A model generated the notes under the pieces. It had not been told where the DNA came from and did no database searches. It worked only from the letters and a program-made list of their open reading frames with translations. DNA of 5,466 nucleotides, taken from contig JAKAZN010000171.1 in the NCBI GenBank assembly GCA_021815835.1, forward strand, positions 1-5,466, written 5' to 3'. This DNA is from Pseudomonadota bacterium (GTDB taxonomy: Bacteria > Pseudomonadota > Alphaproteobacteria > Acetobacterales > Acetobacteraceae). Numbering within the stretch: the stretch's first letter is position 1; each line of letters begins with the position of its first letter. A program made the position numbers and the translations under genes. Of the stretch, positions 1 to 5,466 are shown piece by piece.

Positions 1-54
1 CGCGGCCACGGCGGACGCATCCCTCGCCGCGGCCGCGGCGGACGCATCCACCCG
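1..54. repeat. Two-copy 27-bp tandem repeat at left edge
   Basis: Bases 1-22 and 28-49 are identical except at one position (A or G at the eighth base), with a 27-bp period. The last five bases of each unit have diverged. The period is a multiple of three, and the frame of the downstream gene reads through both copies as alanine-rich peptide (AATADASLA, then AAAADASTR) with no stop. It may therefore be a coding repeat at the N-terminus of the AI-2E-family protein, or a non-coding repeat upstream of it. More copies may lie outside the window. Confidence 0.7.
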
Positions 55-55
55 G

Positions 56-1201
56 ATGCCGCCCGCGACGCGCCCCGGGCTTGCCGCCGCCCCAGCCCCG
101 AGCACCCAGGCGGCGCCGCCCGGCGAACCGCCTGGGGCGCGCGCGCAACGCCTGCTGCTCGCCCTCGCCCTCGCCGTGCTCGGCTGGCTGGTCCTGCGGC
201 TGTTTTCCGGCGTGCTCGCGCCCTTCGTCACCGCCGGCGTGATCGCCTATGCGCTCGATCCGCCGGCGACCCGGCTGACCCGCCTCGGCCTGCCGCGTGG
301 CCTTGCCGCGCTCGTCATGGTCCTGGCGATGCTCGCCTGTGTGCTGCTGTTCGTGCTGCTGCTCTACCCGCTGATCCTCTCCCAGGTCGGGCTGCTGCTG
401 GGCCGGGTGCCGCAATATGCCCTGGCGCTGCAGCAATGGGGCAACCACCTGCTCACCGAGTTCCAGAGGCAACTGGGGCCGGACGTGGTCAATTCCCGGC
501 TGCGCGATCTGGTCGCCAGCCAGGCCGGCACGGTACTGTCCTTCCTCGCCTCGACGATCGCCAGCCTGATCACCGGCGGCTTTGCGCTGTTCAACGTGCT
601 GACCCTGGTGGTGGTCACGCCGGTCGCGGCGTTCTACCTGCTGCGCGACTGGCCGCGGGTCGTCGCGATGGTCGACGGCTGGCTGCCGCTGCGCTCGCGC
701 CCCGCCTTGCGCGAACAAGCGCGCGAGGTCGATCGCATCCTGTCCGCCTGGGTGCGCGGCCAGGCGCTGTGCTGCGTGATCCTGGGGCTTTATTACGCCG
801 CCGGATTGTCGATCGCGGGGCTGGAACTCGGCCTGATCGTCGGGCTGTCCGCCGGCATCCTGTCCTTCATTCCCTATGTCGGCTCGATCACCGGCGGGCT
901 GACGGCGATCGTGCTCGCTTTCGCGCAATTCCCGAGCTGGGCCGGGGTGATCCGGATCGTCGCGGTGCTCGTGATCGGCCAGGTGCTGGAGAACTACCTG
1001 ATCTATCCGCGCTTCCTGGGCGACCGGGTGGAGCTGCCGGCGGTCTGGGTGATGTTCGCGCTGCTCGCCGGGGGGGCCGCGTTCGGATTCCTGGGCGTGA
1101 TGCTGGCGGTGCCGGTCGCGGCCACGATCGGCGTGCTCGCGCGGTTCTGGCTGCGTCGGTATCTGCGCAGCGCGATGTACCTGGACCCGCCGGCAGGGTA
1201 A
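56..1201 (+). CDS. AI-2E/PerM-family membrane transporter
   Basis: This is a 381-residue polytopic inner-membrane protein of the AI-2E transporter (PerM/YdiK/YhhT) family. Some members have been linked to autoinducer-2 export or Na+/H+ antiport, but the substrate here cannot be read from sequence. A Pro/Ala-rich, probably disordered N-terminus (about 1-30) is followed by hydrophobic segments near 33-66 and 81-109. A more polar helical stretch (about 115-155) comes next, then further membrane segments at about 160-196 and from about 236 to 365. Family hallmarks are FIPYVGSITGG (271-281), ENYLIYPRFLGDRVELP (312-328) and the glycine-rich AGGAAFGFLGVMLAVP (338-353). Length is normal for the family. 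The ATG at 56 is the first in-frame ATG, but no clear Shine-Dalgarno site precedes it and the frame stays open to the left edge, so the true start may lie further upstream. The gene converges on aroC. The family call is firm; the substrate is unknown. Confidence 0.9.
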   Translation: MPPATRPGLAAAPAPSTQAAPPGEPPGARAQRLLLALALAVLGWLVLRLFSGVLAPFVTAGVIAYALDPPATRLTRLGLPRGLAALVMVLAMLACVLLFVLLLYPLILSQVGLLLGRVPQYALALQQWGNHLLTEFQRQLGPDVVNSRLRDLVASQAGTVLSFLASTIASLITGGFALFNVLTLVVVTPVAAFYLLRDWPRVVAMVDGWLPLRSRPALREQAREVDRILSAWVRGQALCCVILGLYYAAGLSIAGLELGLIVGLSAGILSFIPYVGSITGGLTAIVLAFAQFPSWAGVIRIVAVLVIGQVLENYLIYPRFLGDRVELPAVWVMFALLAGGAAFGFLGVMLAVPVAATIGVLARFWLRRYLRSAMYLDPPAG

Positions 1202-1234
1202 TTACGGTCGACGAAATGGCCGATCCCGCCGCAG

Positions 1235-1267
1235 CGAAGGCCAAGGGGCGCTGCCCCCTGGCCTTCG
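1235..1267. terminator. Hairpin, likely bidirectional terminator
   Basis: Arms 1235-1249 and 1253-1267 form a 15-bp stem with a single A-C mismatch and a 3-nt GCT loop. It sits in the 106-bp gap (1202-1307) between the convergent AI-2E-family gene and aroC, where a shared terminator is expected. Neither side carries a T-run, so it is not a textbook intrinsic terminator. The bases CGAAGG recur at 1271-1276 and can pair with 1262-1267 as a weaker alternative stem. The GGGGCGCTGCCCC core resembles intergenic palindromes I recall from Acetobacteraceae, but this needs a search. I see no gene in the rest of the gap. Confidence 0.65.
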
Positions 1268-1307
1268 TTCCGAAGGACCACCCATTCCGCCGGTCGGTAT
1301 ATGCACG

Positions 1308-2411
1308 TCAGTTCCGCGGCAGGCGCGGCGTCGCGGGCGCGTCGGGGTTCTGCGCGCGCTGGCGCAGCAGATGGTCGGCCAGCACGCAGGCCATCATCGC
1401 CTCGCCCACCGGCACCGCGCGGATGCCGACGCAGGGGTCGTGGCGTCCCTTGGTCGCGATCTCGGTTTCGTTGCCGTCCCGATCCACCGTCCGGCGCGGG
1501 CTGAGGATCGAGCTGGTGGGCTTCACCGCGAACCGCGCCACCACCGGCTGGCCGGAGGAGATCCCGCCCAGGATGCCGCCCGCGTGGTTCGATCCGAACG
1601 CAACCATGCCGTCTTGCATGCGCAGCTCGTCCGCGTTTTCCTCCCCGGTCAGCGACGCGGCGGCGAAGCCGTCGCCGATTTCCACCCCCTTCACCGCGTT
1701 GATCGACATCATCGCCGCCGCGAGGTCGGCGTCGAGCTTGCCATAGACGGGCGCGCCGAGACCGGGCGGCACGCCGTCGGCCACCACCTCGATCACCGCG
1801 CCCAACGAGGAGCCGGATTTGCGCACTTCCTGGAGAATCGCCTCCCACGCGGTTGCCGCGACCGGATCGGGGCAGAAGAACGGGTTCGCCTCCACCGCGT
1901 TCCAGTCCCAGCGCCCGCGCGCGATCCGGTGCGGTCCCATCTGCACCAGCGCGCCGCGGATGCGCACGCCGGCGCCGAGCACGCGCCGCGCGATCGCGCC
2001 GGCCGCGACCCGCATCGCGGTCTCCCGCGCCGAGGATCGTCCGCCACCGCGATAATCGCGGATGCCGTATTTCAGCTCGTAGGTGAGGTCAGCGTGGCCG
2101 GGGCGGAACTTCGCCGCGATCTCCCCATAGTCGCGCGAGCGCGGGTCGACGTTGTCGATCTGCAGCGCGATCGGCGTGCCGGTGGTCATGCCCTCGAACA
2201 CGCCCGAGAGGATGCGCACCTGGTCCGGTTCCTGGCGCTGCGTGGTGAAGCGGGACTGCCCGGGACGGCGGCGGTCCAGGAAGGGCTGGATGTCGGCTTC
2301 GGACAACGCCAGCCGCGGCGGGCAGCCGTCGATCACGCAGCCGATCGCCGCCCCGTGGCTTTCGCCCCAGGTGGTGACGCGGAACAGATGGCCGAAGCTG
2401 TTATGCGACAT
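1308..2411 (-). CDS. aroC: Chorismate synthase AroC
   Basis: This 367-residue cytoplasmic enzyme converts 5-enolpyruvylshikimate-3-phosphate to chorismate, the last shikimate-pathway step, using reduced FMN as catalytic cofactor. All family signatures are present: GESHG (16-20), RPGHAD (103-108, with the conserved histidine), [19 protein letters not shown] (123-141), [17 protein letters not shown] (273-289) and KGRHDPC (321-327). Length is normal for the bacterial enzyme. About 15 Pro/Ala-rich residues at the C-terminus lie beyond the conserved domain. The ATG at 2411 gives the usual family start ([20 protein letters not shown]). A second in-frame ATG at 2471 would add 20 basic residues with no family match and is rejected. 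Only a weak GGA lies about 8 nt before the chosen ATG. The gene lies 102 bp downstream of fabI on the same strand, so co-transcription is likely; no separate promoter was recognised. Confidence 0.97.
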   Translation of the reverse strand: MSHNSFGHLFRVTTWGESHGAAIGCVIDGCPPRLALSEADIQPFLDRRRPGQSRFTTQRQEPDQVRILSGVFEGMTTGTPIALQIDNVDPRSRDYGEIAAKFRPGHADLTYELKYGIRDYRGGGRSSARETAMRVAAGAIARRVLGAGVRIRGALVQMGPHRIARGRWDWNAVEANPFFCPDPVAATAWEAILQEVRKSGSSLGAVIEVVADGVPPGLGAPVYGKLDADLAAAMMSINAVKGVEIGDGFAAASLTGEENADELRMQDGMVAFGSNHAGGILGGISSGQPVVARFAVKPTSSILSPRRTVDRDGNETEIATKGRHDPCVGIRAVPVGEAMMACVLADHLLRQRAQNPDAPATPRLPRN

Positions 2412-2513
2412 GCTGGTGGTCCGTTGCGTCCGGCGTGACGCTCGCGATCGGCAACGCAAACGCGACGACATGAGAACCGCCGGCGGTATCAGCCGGGAGG
2501 GCAGTCAGGTTCA
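2412..2513 (-). other. fabI-aroC intergenic spacer
   Basis: This 102-bp spacer separates two genes on the same strand. It holds a perfect 12-bp palindrome, ACCGCCGGCGGT (2476-2487), about 65 bp before the aroC start. The palindrome is too short to call a terminator and could arise by chance in such G+C-rich DNA. No convincing promoter or T-rich terminator is visible, which favours read-through from fabI into aroC. Confidence 0.4.
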
Positions 2514-3371
2514 TCACCCCTCCGCAATCGCGATATCCGGAGCCTCCGGATGTTTCATCCCGACGATATGATAGCCGCAATCGACGTGATGGACCTCGCC
2601 CGTCACGCCCGACGACAGATCGGACAGCAGATAGACGCCGGCCCCGCCCACATCGTCGGTGGTTACATTACGCCGCATCGGCGAGTTGATCTGGTTCCAC
2701 CGCAGGATATAGCGGAAATCGCCGATCCCCGAGGCCGCCAGAGTCTTCACCGGCCCGGCGCTGATCGCGTTCACCCGGATCCCCGACGTGCCGAGATCGG
2801 CCGCCAGATACCGCACGGATGCCTCCAGCGCCGCCTTCGCCACCCCCATCACGTTGTAGTGGGGCACCCATTTCTCGGCGCCCATGTAGCTGAGCGTGAG
2901 CAGGCTGCCGCCCGGCTTCATCATCGGCACCGCGCGCTGGCAGACGGCGGTGAAGGAATAGCACGAGATATCCATCGCCTGCAGGAACGCCGCGCGCGGC
3001 GTGTCCAGATAGCGTCCGCGGAGATAGGATTTGTCGGCGTAGCCGATCGCGTGGACCAGGAAATCGATCCCGTCCCAGCGTTCACCGAGCGCGGCGAAGG
3101 CGGCATCGATCCCCGCCTCCTCGGCGACATCGCACGGGATCACCAGGTCCGACCCGACCGAGGCCGCCAGCGGGCGCACCCGCCGCTCCAGCGCCTCGCC
3201 CTGGAAGGTGAAGGCCAGGTCCGCGCCCTGCGCCGCCGCGGCCGCGGCGATCCCCCAGGCCAGGGAGCGATCGTTTGCGACCCCCATGATGAGGCCCCGC
3301 CGTCCGGCGAGCAGCGTGCCCGCGATGCTACCGTGGGCGGAGGGACCCGGGGCGTGGGTGCGGTCGGCCAT
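2514..3371 (-). CDS. fabI: Enoyl-[acyl-carrier-protein] reductase (NADH) FabI
   Basis: This 285-residue cytoplasmic short-chain dehydrogenase/reductase carries out the last step of each type II fatty acid elongation cycle, reducing trans-2-enoyl-ACP to acyl-ACP with NAD(P)H. The glycine-rich nucleotide-binding loop of the FabI type is GVANDRSLAWGIA (30-42). HAIGYADKSY (107-116) includes the glycine matching the triclosan-sensitive Gly of E. coli FabI. The catalytic site is Tyr162, Tyr172 and Lys179, in SYMGAEK and HYNVMGVAKAALE. NAISAGPVKTLAASGI (201-216) and the ending GEVHHVDCGYHIVGMKHP are strongly FabI, in the alphaproteobacterial style. The ATG at 3371 is preceded by AAGGAG (3382-3377) with 5 nt spacing, which settles the start; the frame is open much further upstream but only as antisense to pdxH. 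Two stops in tandem (TGA TGA) end the gene. It is divergent from pdxH and probably heads a fabI-aroC unit. Confidence 0.97.
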   Translation of the reverse strand: MADRTHAPGPSAHGSIAGTLLAGRRGLIMGVANDRSLAWGIAAAAAAQGADLAFTFQGEALERRVRPLAASVGSDLVIPCDVAEEAGIDAAFAALGERWDGIDFLVHAIGYADKSYLRGRYLDTPRAAFLQAMDISCYSFTAVCQRAVPMMKPGGSLLTLSYMGAEKWVPHYNVMGVAKAALEASVRYLAADLGTSGIRVNAISAGPVKTLAASGIGDFRYILRWNQINSPMRRNVTTDDVGGAGVYLLSDLSSGVTGEVHHVDCGYHIVGMKHPEAPDIAIAEG

Positions 3372-3376
3372 AGTCG

Positions 3377-3382
3377 CTCCTT
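3377..3382 (-). promoter_or_regulatory. fabI ribosome binding site
   Basis: AAGGAG on the minus strand, 5 nt before the ATG at 3371. It fixes the fabI start within a frame that remains open far upstream. Confidence 0.85.
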
Positions 3383-3465
3383 GTTCGGCTTGTTCCGGGG
3401 GGGTTGTCCTTCCCCAACCTGTGGTGGCACAGCCGCGCGCGGCGGGGCAAGAGGCGCCCGCGCAC

Positions 3466-3470
3466 AGGAG
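3466..3470 (+). promoter_or_regulatory. pdxH ribosome binding site
   Basis: AGGAG, 6 nt before the ATG at 3477. It decides the pdxH start, because the same frame is open for more than 900 bases upstream over the antisense of fabI. Confidence 0.85.
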
Positions 3471-3476
3471 AGCGAA

Positions 3477-4079
3477 ATGGCCGCCACCGAAACCGATCCC
3501 TTCGCCTGGTTCGCGGCCTGGATGGCGGACGCGGAGGGGCGCGAGCCCAACGACCCGAACGCGATGACGCTCGCCACCGCGACCGCCGCTGGCGTGCCCT
3601 CGGCGCGGATGGTGCTGCTCAAGGGCGTCGATCCGGCCGGGACCGATCCGCGCGGCTTCGTGTTCTTCACCAACCGGCAAAGCCGCAAATCCGACGAGCT
3701 CGCGGCCAATCCCCATGCCGCGCTGCTGTTTCACTGGAAGAGCCTGCGCCGGCAGGTGCGCATCGAGGGGGCGGTCGCCGAAATCGCCGCTTCCGAGTCG
3801 GACGCCTATTTCGCCTCCCGCCCGCGGCTGTCGCGGCTGGGCGCCTGGGCCTCCGACCAGTCCCGGCCGCTGTCGGGGCGGGCGGTGCTGGTGGCGCGGG
3901 TGGCCGAGCTGGAATTGCGCTACCCCTGGGGCGAGATCCCCCGCCCGCCGCATTGGGGCGGCTACCGGCTGGTGCCGGCGCGGTTCGAGTTCTGGCAGGA
4001 CATGCCGTTCCGCCTGCACGAACGAACGGTGTTCGCCCAGGCCGGGACGGGCTGGGAGATCGGAACCCTGTTTCCCTGA
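3477..4079 (+). CDS. pdxH: Pyridoxine/pyridoxamine 5'-phosphate oxidase PdxH
   Basis: This 200-residue FMN-dependent cytoplasmic enzyme oxidises pyridoxine or pyridoxamine 5'-phosphate to pyridoxal 5'-phosphate, the active form of vitamin B6. Conserved blocks in order: SARMVLLKG (42-50), GFVFFTN with SRKSDELAANP (60-79), LLFHWKSLRRQVRIEG (83-98), YFASRPRLSRLGAWASDQS (111-129), and PPHWGGYRLVP with EFWQ and RLHER (158-183). Arg179 and His181 match the substrate-binding Arg/His pair of the E. coli enzyme. The start at 3477 is fixed by AGGAG 6 nt upstream. The protein begins directly at the DPFAWF segment, so it lacks about 18 N-terminal residues of the 218-residue E. coli protein, including the Arg/Tyr arm said to close over the active site. 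Translation further upstream shows no family match. The gene is divergent from fabI and convergent with leuB, and is therefore probably monocistronic. Confidence 0.96.
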   Translation: MAATETDPFAWFAAWMADAEGREPNDPNAMTLATATAAGVPSARMVLLKGVDPAGTDPRGFVFFTNRQSRKSDELAANPHAALLFHWKSLRRQVRIEGAVAEIAASESDAYFASRPRLSRLGAWASDQSRPLSGRAVLVARVAELELRYPWGEIPRPPHWGGYRLVPARFEFWQDMPFRLHERTVFAQAGTGWEIGTLFP

Positions 4080-4097
4080 CGCGGCGCCTGCGTCAGG
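4075..4097. terminator. Hairpin spanning both pdxH and leuB stop codons
   Basis: CCTGACGC (4075-4082) and GCGTCAGG (4090-4097) are a perfect 8-bp inverted repeat with a 7-nt loop. The pdxH TGA (4077-4079) lies in the left arm and the leuB TGA (complement of 4093-4095) in the right arm, so the structure is coding on both sides. The stem is G+C-rich but no T-run follows in either direction. It could act as a shared weak terminator or mRNA 3'-end barrier; the function is inferred from position. Confidence 0.5.
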
Positions 4098-5202
4098 CCG
4101 CCAGCGTATCGAGCGCGCGCAGCAGCGCGTCCCCCATCGCCCGCGTCCCCACCGCGCCCGCGCCACCGCCAAGATCGCCCGTGCGCAGGCCGGAAGCGAG
4201 CACGGCAGTCGCCGCCCGTTCGATCAGGCGCGCATCCTCCTCCATGTCGAAGGAGTAGCGCAGCAGCATCGCGAAACTCAGCATCTGCGCGAGCGGATTG
4301 GCGACCCCCTTGCCGGCGATATCGGGCGCGCTGCCATGGATCGGCTCGTAGAGCGCGTGCCGCTTGCCCGATGGCTGCACCGCGCCGAGCGTGGCGGATG
4401 GCAGCATCCCGAGGCTGCCGGTCAACATCGAGGCGAGATCGGACAACAAATCGCCGAAGATGTTGGACGTGACGATCACGTCGAACTGGCGCGGGTTGCG
4501 CACGAGCTGCATCGCGCAGTTATCGGCGTACATATGCGACAGCGCGACATCGGCGTATTCGCGCGCATGGAGCGCGGTGACGGTCTGGCGCCAGAACAGG
4601 CCCGACTGCATCACGTTGGCCTTCTCCACGCTGGTGACCCGGTTGCCCCGCTTGCGCGCGAGCTCGAAGCCGACGCGGGCCACGCGTTCGATCTCGTGCG
4701 TGGTGTAGGATTCCGTATCGAAGCCGCGCTGCTGGCCGTCCGGCAGGGTCTCGACCCCGCGCGGGGTGCCGAAATAGACGCCGCCGGTGCTTTCGCGCAC
4801 GATCATCAGATCGAGGCCGCGCACCACTTCGGGTTTCAGGGTGGAGGCATCGACCAGCGGGTCCAGCACGGTGGCCGGACGCAGATTGGCGAACAGGTCG
4901 AGCTCCTTGCGCAGCCGCAGGATCGCGATCTCCGGGCGCAGGTCGAAGCCGAGCTTGTCCCATTTCGGTCCGCCCACCGAGCCGAACAGGATCGCGTCCG
5001 CGTCCCTTGCGGCCTGCATGGTGGCGTCCGTGATCGGCGTGCCGCGCGCGTCGATGGCGGCACCGCCGACCAGATCCTCGGAGATATCGAAGGTGACCAT
5101 GCGGCGGCGGTCCATCCATTCGATCACGCGGCGGGTTTCCGCCATGACCTCGGGGCCGATGCCGTCACCGGGCAGGATCAGGAGTTTCTTGTTCGCTTGC
5201 AT
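4093..5202 (-). CDS. leuB: 3-isopropylmalate dehydrogenase LeuB
   Basis: This 369-residue cytoplasmic enzyme oxidises and decarboxylates (2R,3S)-3-isopropylmalate with NAD+ and a divalent metal, giving the leucine precursor 2-oxoisocaproate. It shows [11 protein letters not shown] (10-20), the substrate arginines Arg98, Arg108 and Arg136 in LRKE, NLRPATV and [10 protein letters not shown], Tyr143, Lys194 in SVEKANV, and metal-binding Asp227, Asp251 and Asp255 in the [17 protein letters not shown] region. The NAD-binding loop is [18 protein letters not shown] (286-303). Length is typical. The ATG at 5202 is chosen because AAAGGA (5215-5210) lies 7 nt before it and the protein begins with the family's beta strand. 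A longer frame to 5289 only translates a palindromic repeat. leuD ends 167 bp upstream on the same strand, giving a leuD-leuB order. Confidence 0.97.
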   Translation of the reverse strand: MQANKKLLILPGDGIGPEVMAETRRVIEWMDRRRMVTFDISEDLVGGAAIDARGTPITDATMQAARDADAILFGSVGGPKWDKLGFDLRPEIAILRLRKELDLFANLRPATVLDPLVDASTLKPEVVRGLDLMIVRESTGGVYFGTPRGVETLPDGQQRGFDTESYTTHEIERVARVGFELARKRGNRVTSVEKANVMQSGLFWRQTVTALHAREYADVALSHMYADNCAMQLVRNPRQFDVIVTSNIFGDLLSDLASMLTGSLGMLPSATLGAVQPSGKRHALYEPIHGSAPDIAGKGVANPLAQMLSFAMLLRYSFDMEEDARLIERAATAVLASGLRTGDLGGGAGAVGTRAMGDALLRALDTLAA

Positions 5203-5209
5203 CGGTGGG

Positions 5210-5215
5210 TCCTTT
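5210..5215 (-). promoter_or_regulatory. leuB ribosome binding site
   Basis: AAAGGA on the minus strand, 7 nt before the ATG at 5202. It supports that start over the in-frame ATG at 5289 inside the palindromic repeat. Confidence 0.8.
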
Positions 5216-5259
5216 CGAGCGGTCCTGGTTCTTCCTTCCGCCCGCCAGCCCCCTCGCCT

Positions 5260-5343
5260 CCCCGTCATGGCCGGGCTTGACCCGGCCACCTGCGCACGAA
5301 CGTCTGTGCGCGGATGGCCGGGTCAAGCCCGACCATGACGGGG
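5260..5343. repeat. Large intergenic palindrome (REP-like)
   Basis: Arms 5262-5288 and 5315-5341 are 27-bp inverted repeats with one mismatch, extending by two more pairs outward. An inner stem (5292-5297 with 5306-5311) closes an 8-nt loop, so nearly the whole 84 bp folds into one long hairpin. The arm core CATGGCCGGGCTTGACCC matches a palindrome family I know to be scattered through alphaproteobacterial intergenic DNA. It lies in the 167-bp leuD-leuB gap, 26 bp after leuD and 57 bp before leuB. It may stabilise leuD mRNA or reduce transcription into leuB. No transposase is nearby. Confidence 0.85.
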
Positions 5344-5349
5344 GGGGGG
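5340..5349. repeat. Run of ten G at palindrome edge
   Basis: Ten consecutive G lie directly at the right end of the palindrome and overlap its last paired bases. On the leuD-leuB transcript it reads as ten C before the hairpin. Such a tract is prone to slippage and sequencing error; here it is intergenic, so length change would not shift a reading frame. Confidence 0.9.
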
Positions 5350-5369
5350 AGCGAACCGGCGGGGAAACC

Positions 5370-5466
5370 TCAGGCGGCCTGGGTGGTGCCGGGCAGCCAG
5401 GGTTCGGCGGCGCGGCGCTTCGCCTCGTAGCTGTCGATCGATTTCGCGTGCTGCAAGGTCTGGCCG
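5370..5466 (-). CDS. leuD: 3-isopropylmalate dehydratase small subunit LeuD (C-terminal end, partial)
   Basis: Only the last 32 codons and the TGA stop (complement of 5370-5372) are in the window; the gene runs off the right edge. The readable end, beginning GQTLQHAKSIDSYEAKRR and finishing AAEPWLPGTTQAA, matches the LeuD C-terminus, where TLQH is followed by an I-x-x-YEAK helix (compare LTLQHDDAIAAYEAK in E. coli). LeuD is the small subunit of isopropylmalate isomerase, which with LeuC interconverts 2- and 3-isopropylmalate, the step just before LeuB. Its location upstream of leuB on the same strand supports the call. The fragment is short, so family assignment leans partly on context. Confidence 0.88.
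   Translation of the reverse strand, partial: GQTLQHAKSIDSYEAKRRAAEPWLPGTTQAA

Larger units (their letters stand above)
3372..3476. promoter_or_regulatory. Divergent fabI/pdxH promoter region
   Basis: The 105 bp between the two divergent starts must hold the promoters for both fabI (-) and pdxH (+), unless one is transcribed from further away. I could not identify trustworthy -35/-10 pairs. Visible structure: a short direct repeat CTTGTTCGG/CTTGTTCCGG (3380-3398), a run of seven G (3397-3403), a small inverted repeat CTGTG-4nt-CACAG (3419-3432) and a 12-bp palindrome GCCGCGCGCGGC (3432-3443). The promoter assignment follows from gene orientation, not from recognised boxes. Confidence 0.5.

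Noticed and set aside
1..54. CRISPR-like array at the left edge
   Set aside because: Only two units with a 27-bp period and a 5-bp interval are seen. There are no spacers of CRISPR length, and the repeat reads in frame as alanine-rich peptide.
1371..2438. A 355-codon plus-strand open frame opposite aroC
   Set aside because: It is a low-complexity His/Arg/Ala-rich shadow of the aroC coding strand with no recognisable domain and no ribosome binding site. aroC carries every family signature.
2412..2471. 20-residue N-terminal extension of AroC
   Set aside because: The added peptide is Arg/Ser-rich without family similarity, and chorismate synthases begin at the MSHNSFG-type segment.
2514..4172. 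A 552-codon minus-strand frame that would make an N-terminal fusion to FabI
   Set aside because: The extra 267 codons are antisense to pdxH and across the promoter gap. A strong AAGGAG site marks the real FabI start at 3371.
3715..5280. A 521-codon plus-strand open frame opposite leuB
   Set aside because: It is antisense to an intact leuB, starts inside pdxH, and its peptide is Arg/Ala/His-rich with no family motif. Long antisense open frames are expected in very G+C-rich genes.
5203..5289. 29-residue N-terminal extension of LeuB
   Set aside because: It is translated from the palindromic repeat ([13 protein letters not shown] peptide), while a good ribosome binding site and the conserved LeuB beginning are at 5202.
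1..5466. A new defence, mobile or biosynthetic system
   Set aside because: Every stretch longer than about 170 bp is covered by a recognised housekeeping or membrane-protein gene with intact motifs. No transposase, integrase, toxin, nuclease or unknown conserved gene is present.

Overview
The window is from a very G+C-rich bacterial chromosome and reads as ordinary housekeeping DNA. Gene content and protein style point to an alphaproteobacterium. FabI has the alphaproteobacterial ending with HVDCGYHIVGMKHP, and pdxH, fabI and aroC lie together as they often do in that class. A palindrome built on GTCATGGCCGGGCTTGACCC, of a kind widespread in alphaproteobacterial intergenic DNA, lies between leuD and leuB. 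The Acetobacteraceae are my best guess at family level, partly from the GGGGCGCTGCCCC-type hairpin after the first gene, but this is memory-based inference and not proven.

Layout, left to right. A two-copy 27-bp repeat fills the left edge and runs in frame into an AI-2E/PerM-family membrane protein gene (+, 56-1201). A strong hairpin lies in the 106-bp convergent gap that follows. On the minus strand come aroC (2411-1308) and, upstream of it, fabI (3371-2514), separated by 102 bp and probably co-transcribed as fabI-aroC. A 105-bp divergent gap separates fabI from pdxH (+, 3477-4079). pdxH converges on leuB (-, 5202-4093) with only 13 bp between the stop codons, and a perfect 8-bp hairpin spans both stops. 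Upstream of leuB, a large imperfect palindrome and a run of ten G precede the last 32 codons of leuD (-, running off the right edge).

Functionally the window combines type II fatty acid synthesis (FabI), the last step of the shikimate pathway (AroC), pyridoxal phosphate synthesis or salvage (PdxH), leucine biosynthesis (LeuD, LeuB) and a PerM-like membrane protein of uncertain substrate. All visible catalytic motifs are intact. I found no mobile element, CRISPR array, tRNA or rRNA, and no sign of a new biological system. The observations worth a second look concern intergenic hairpins, gene ends and start sites.
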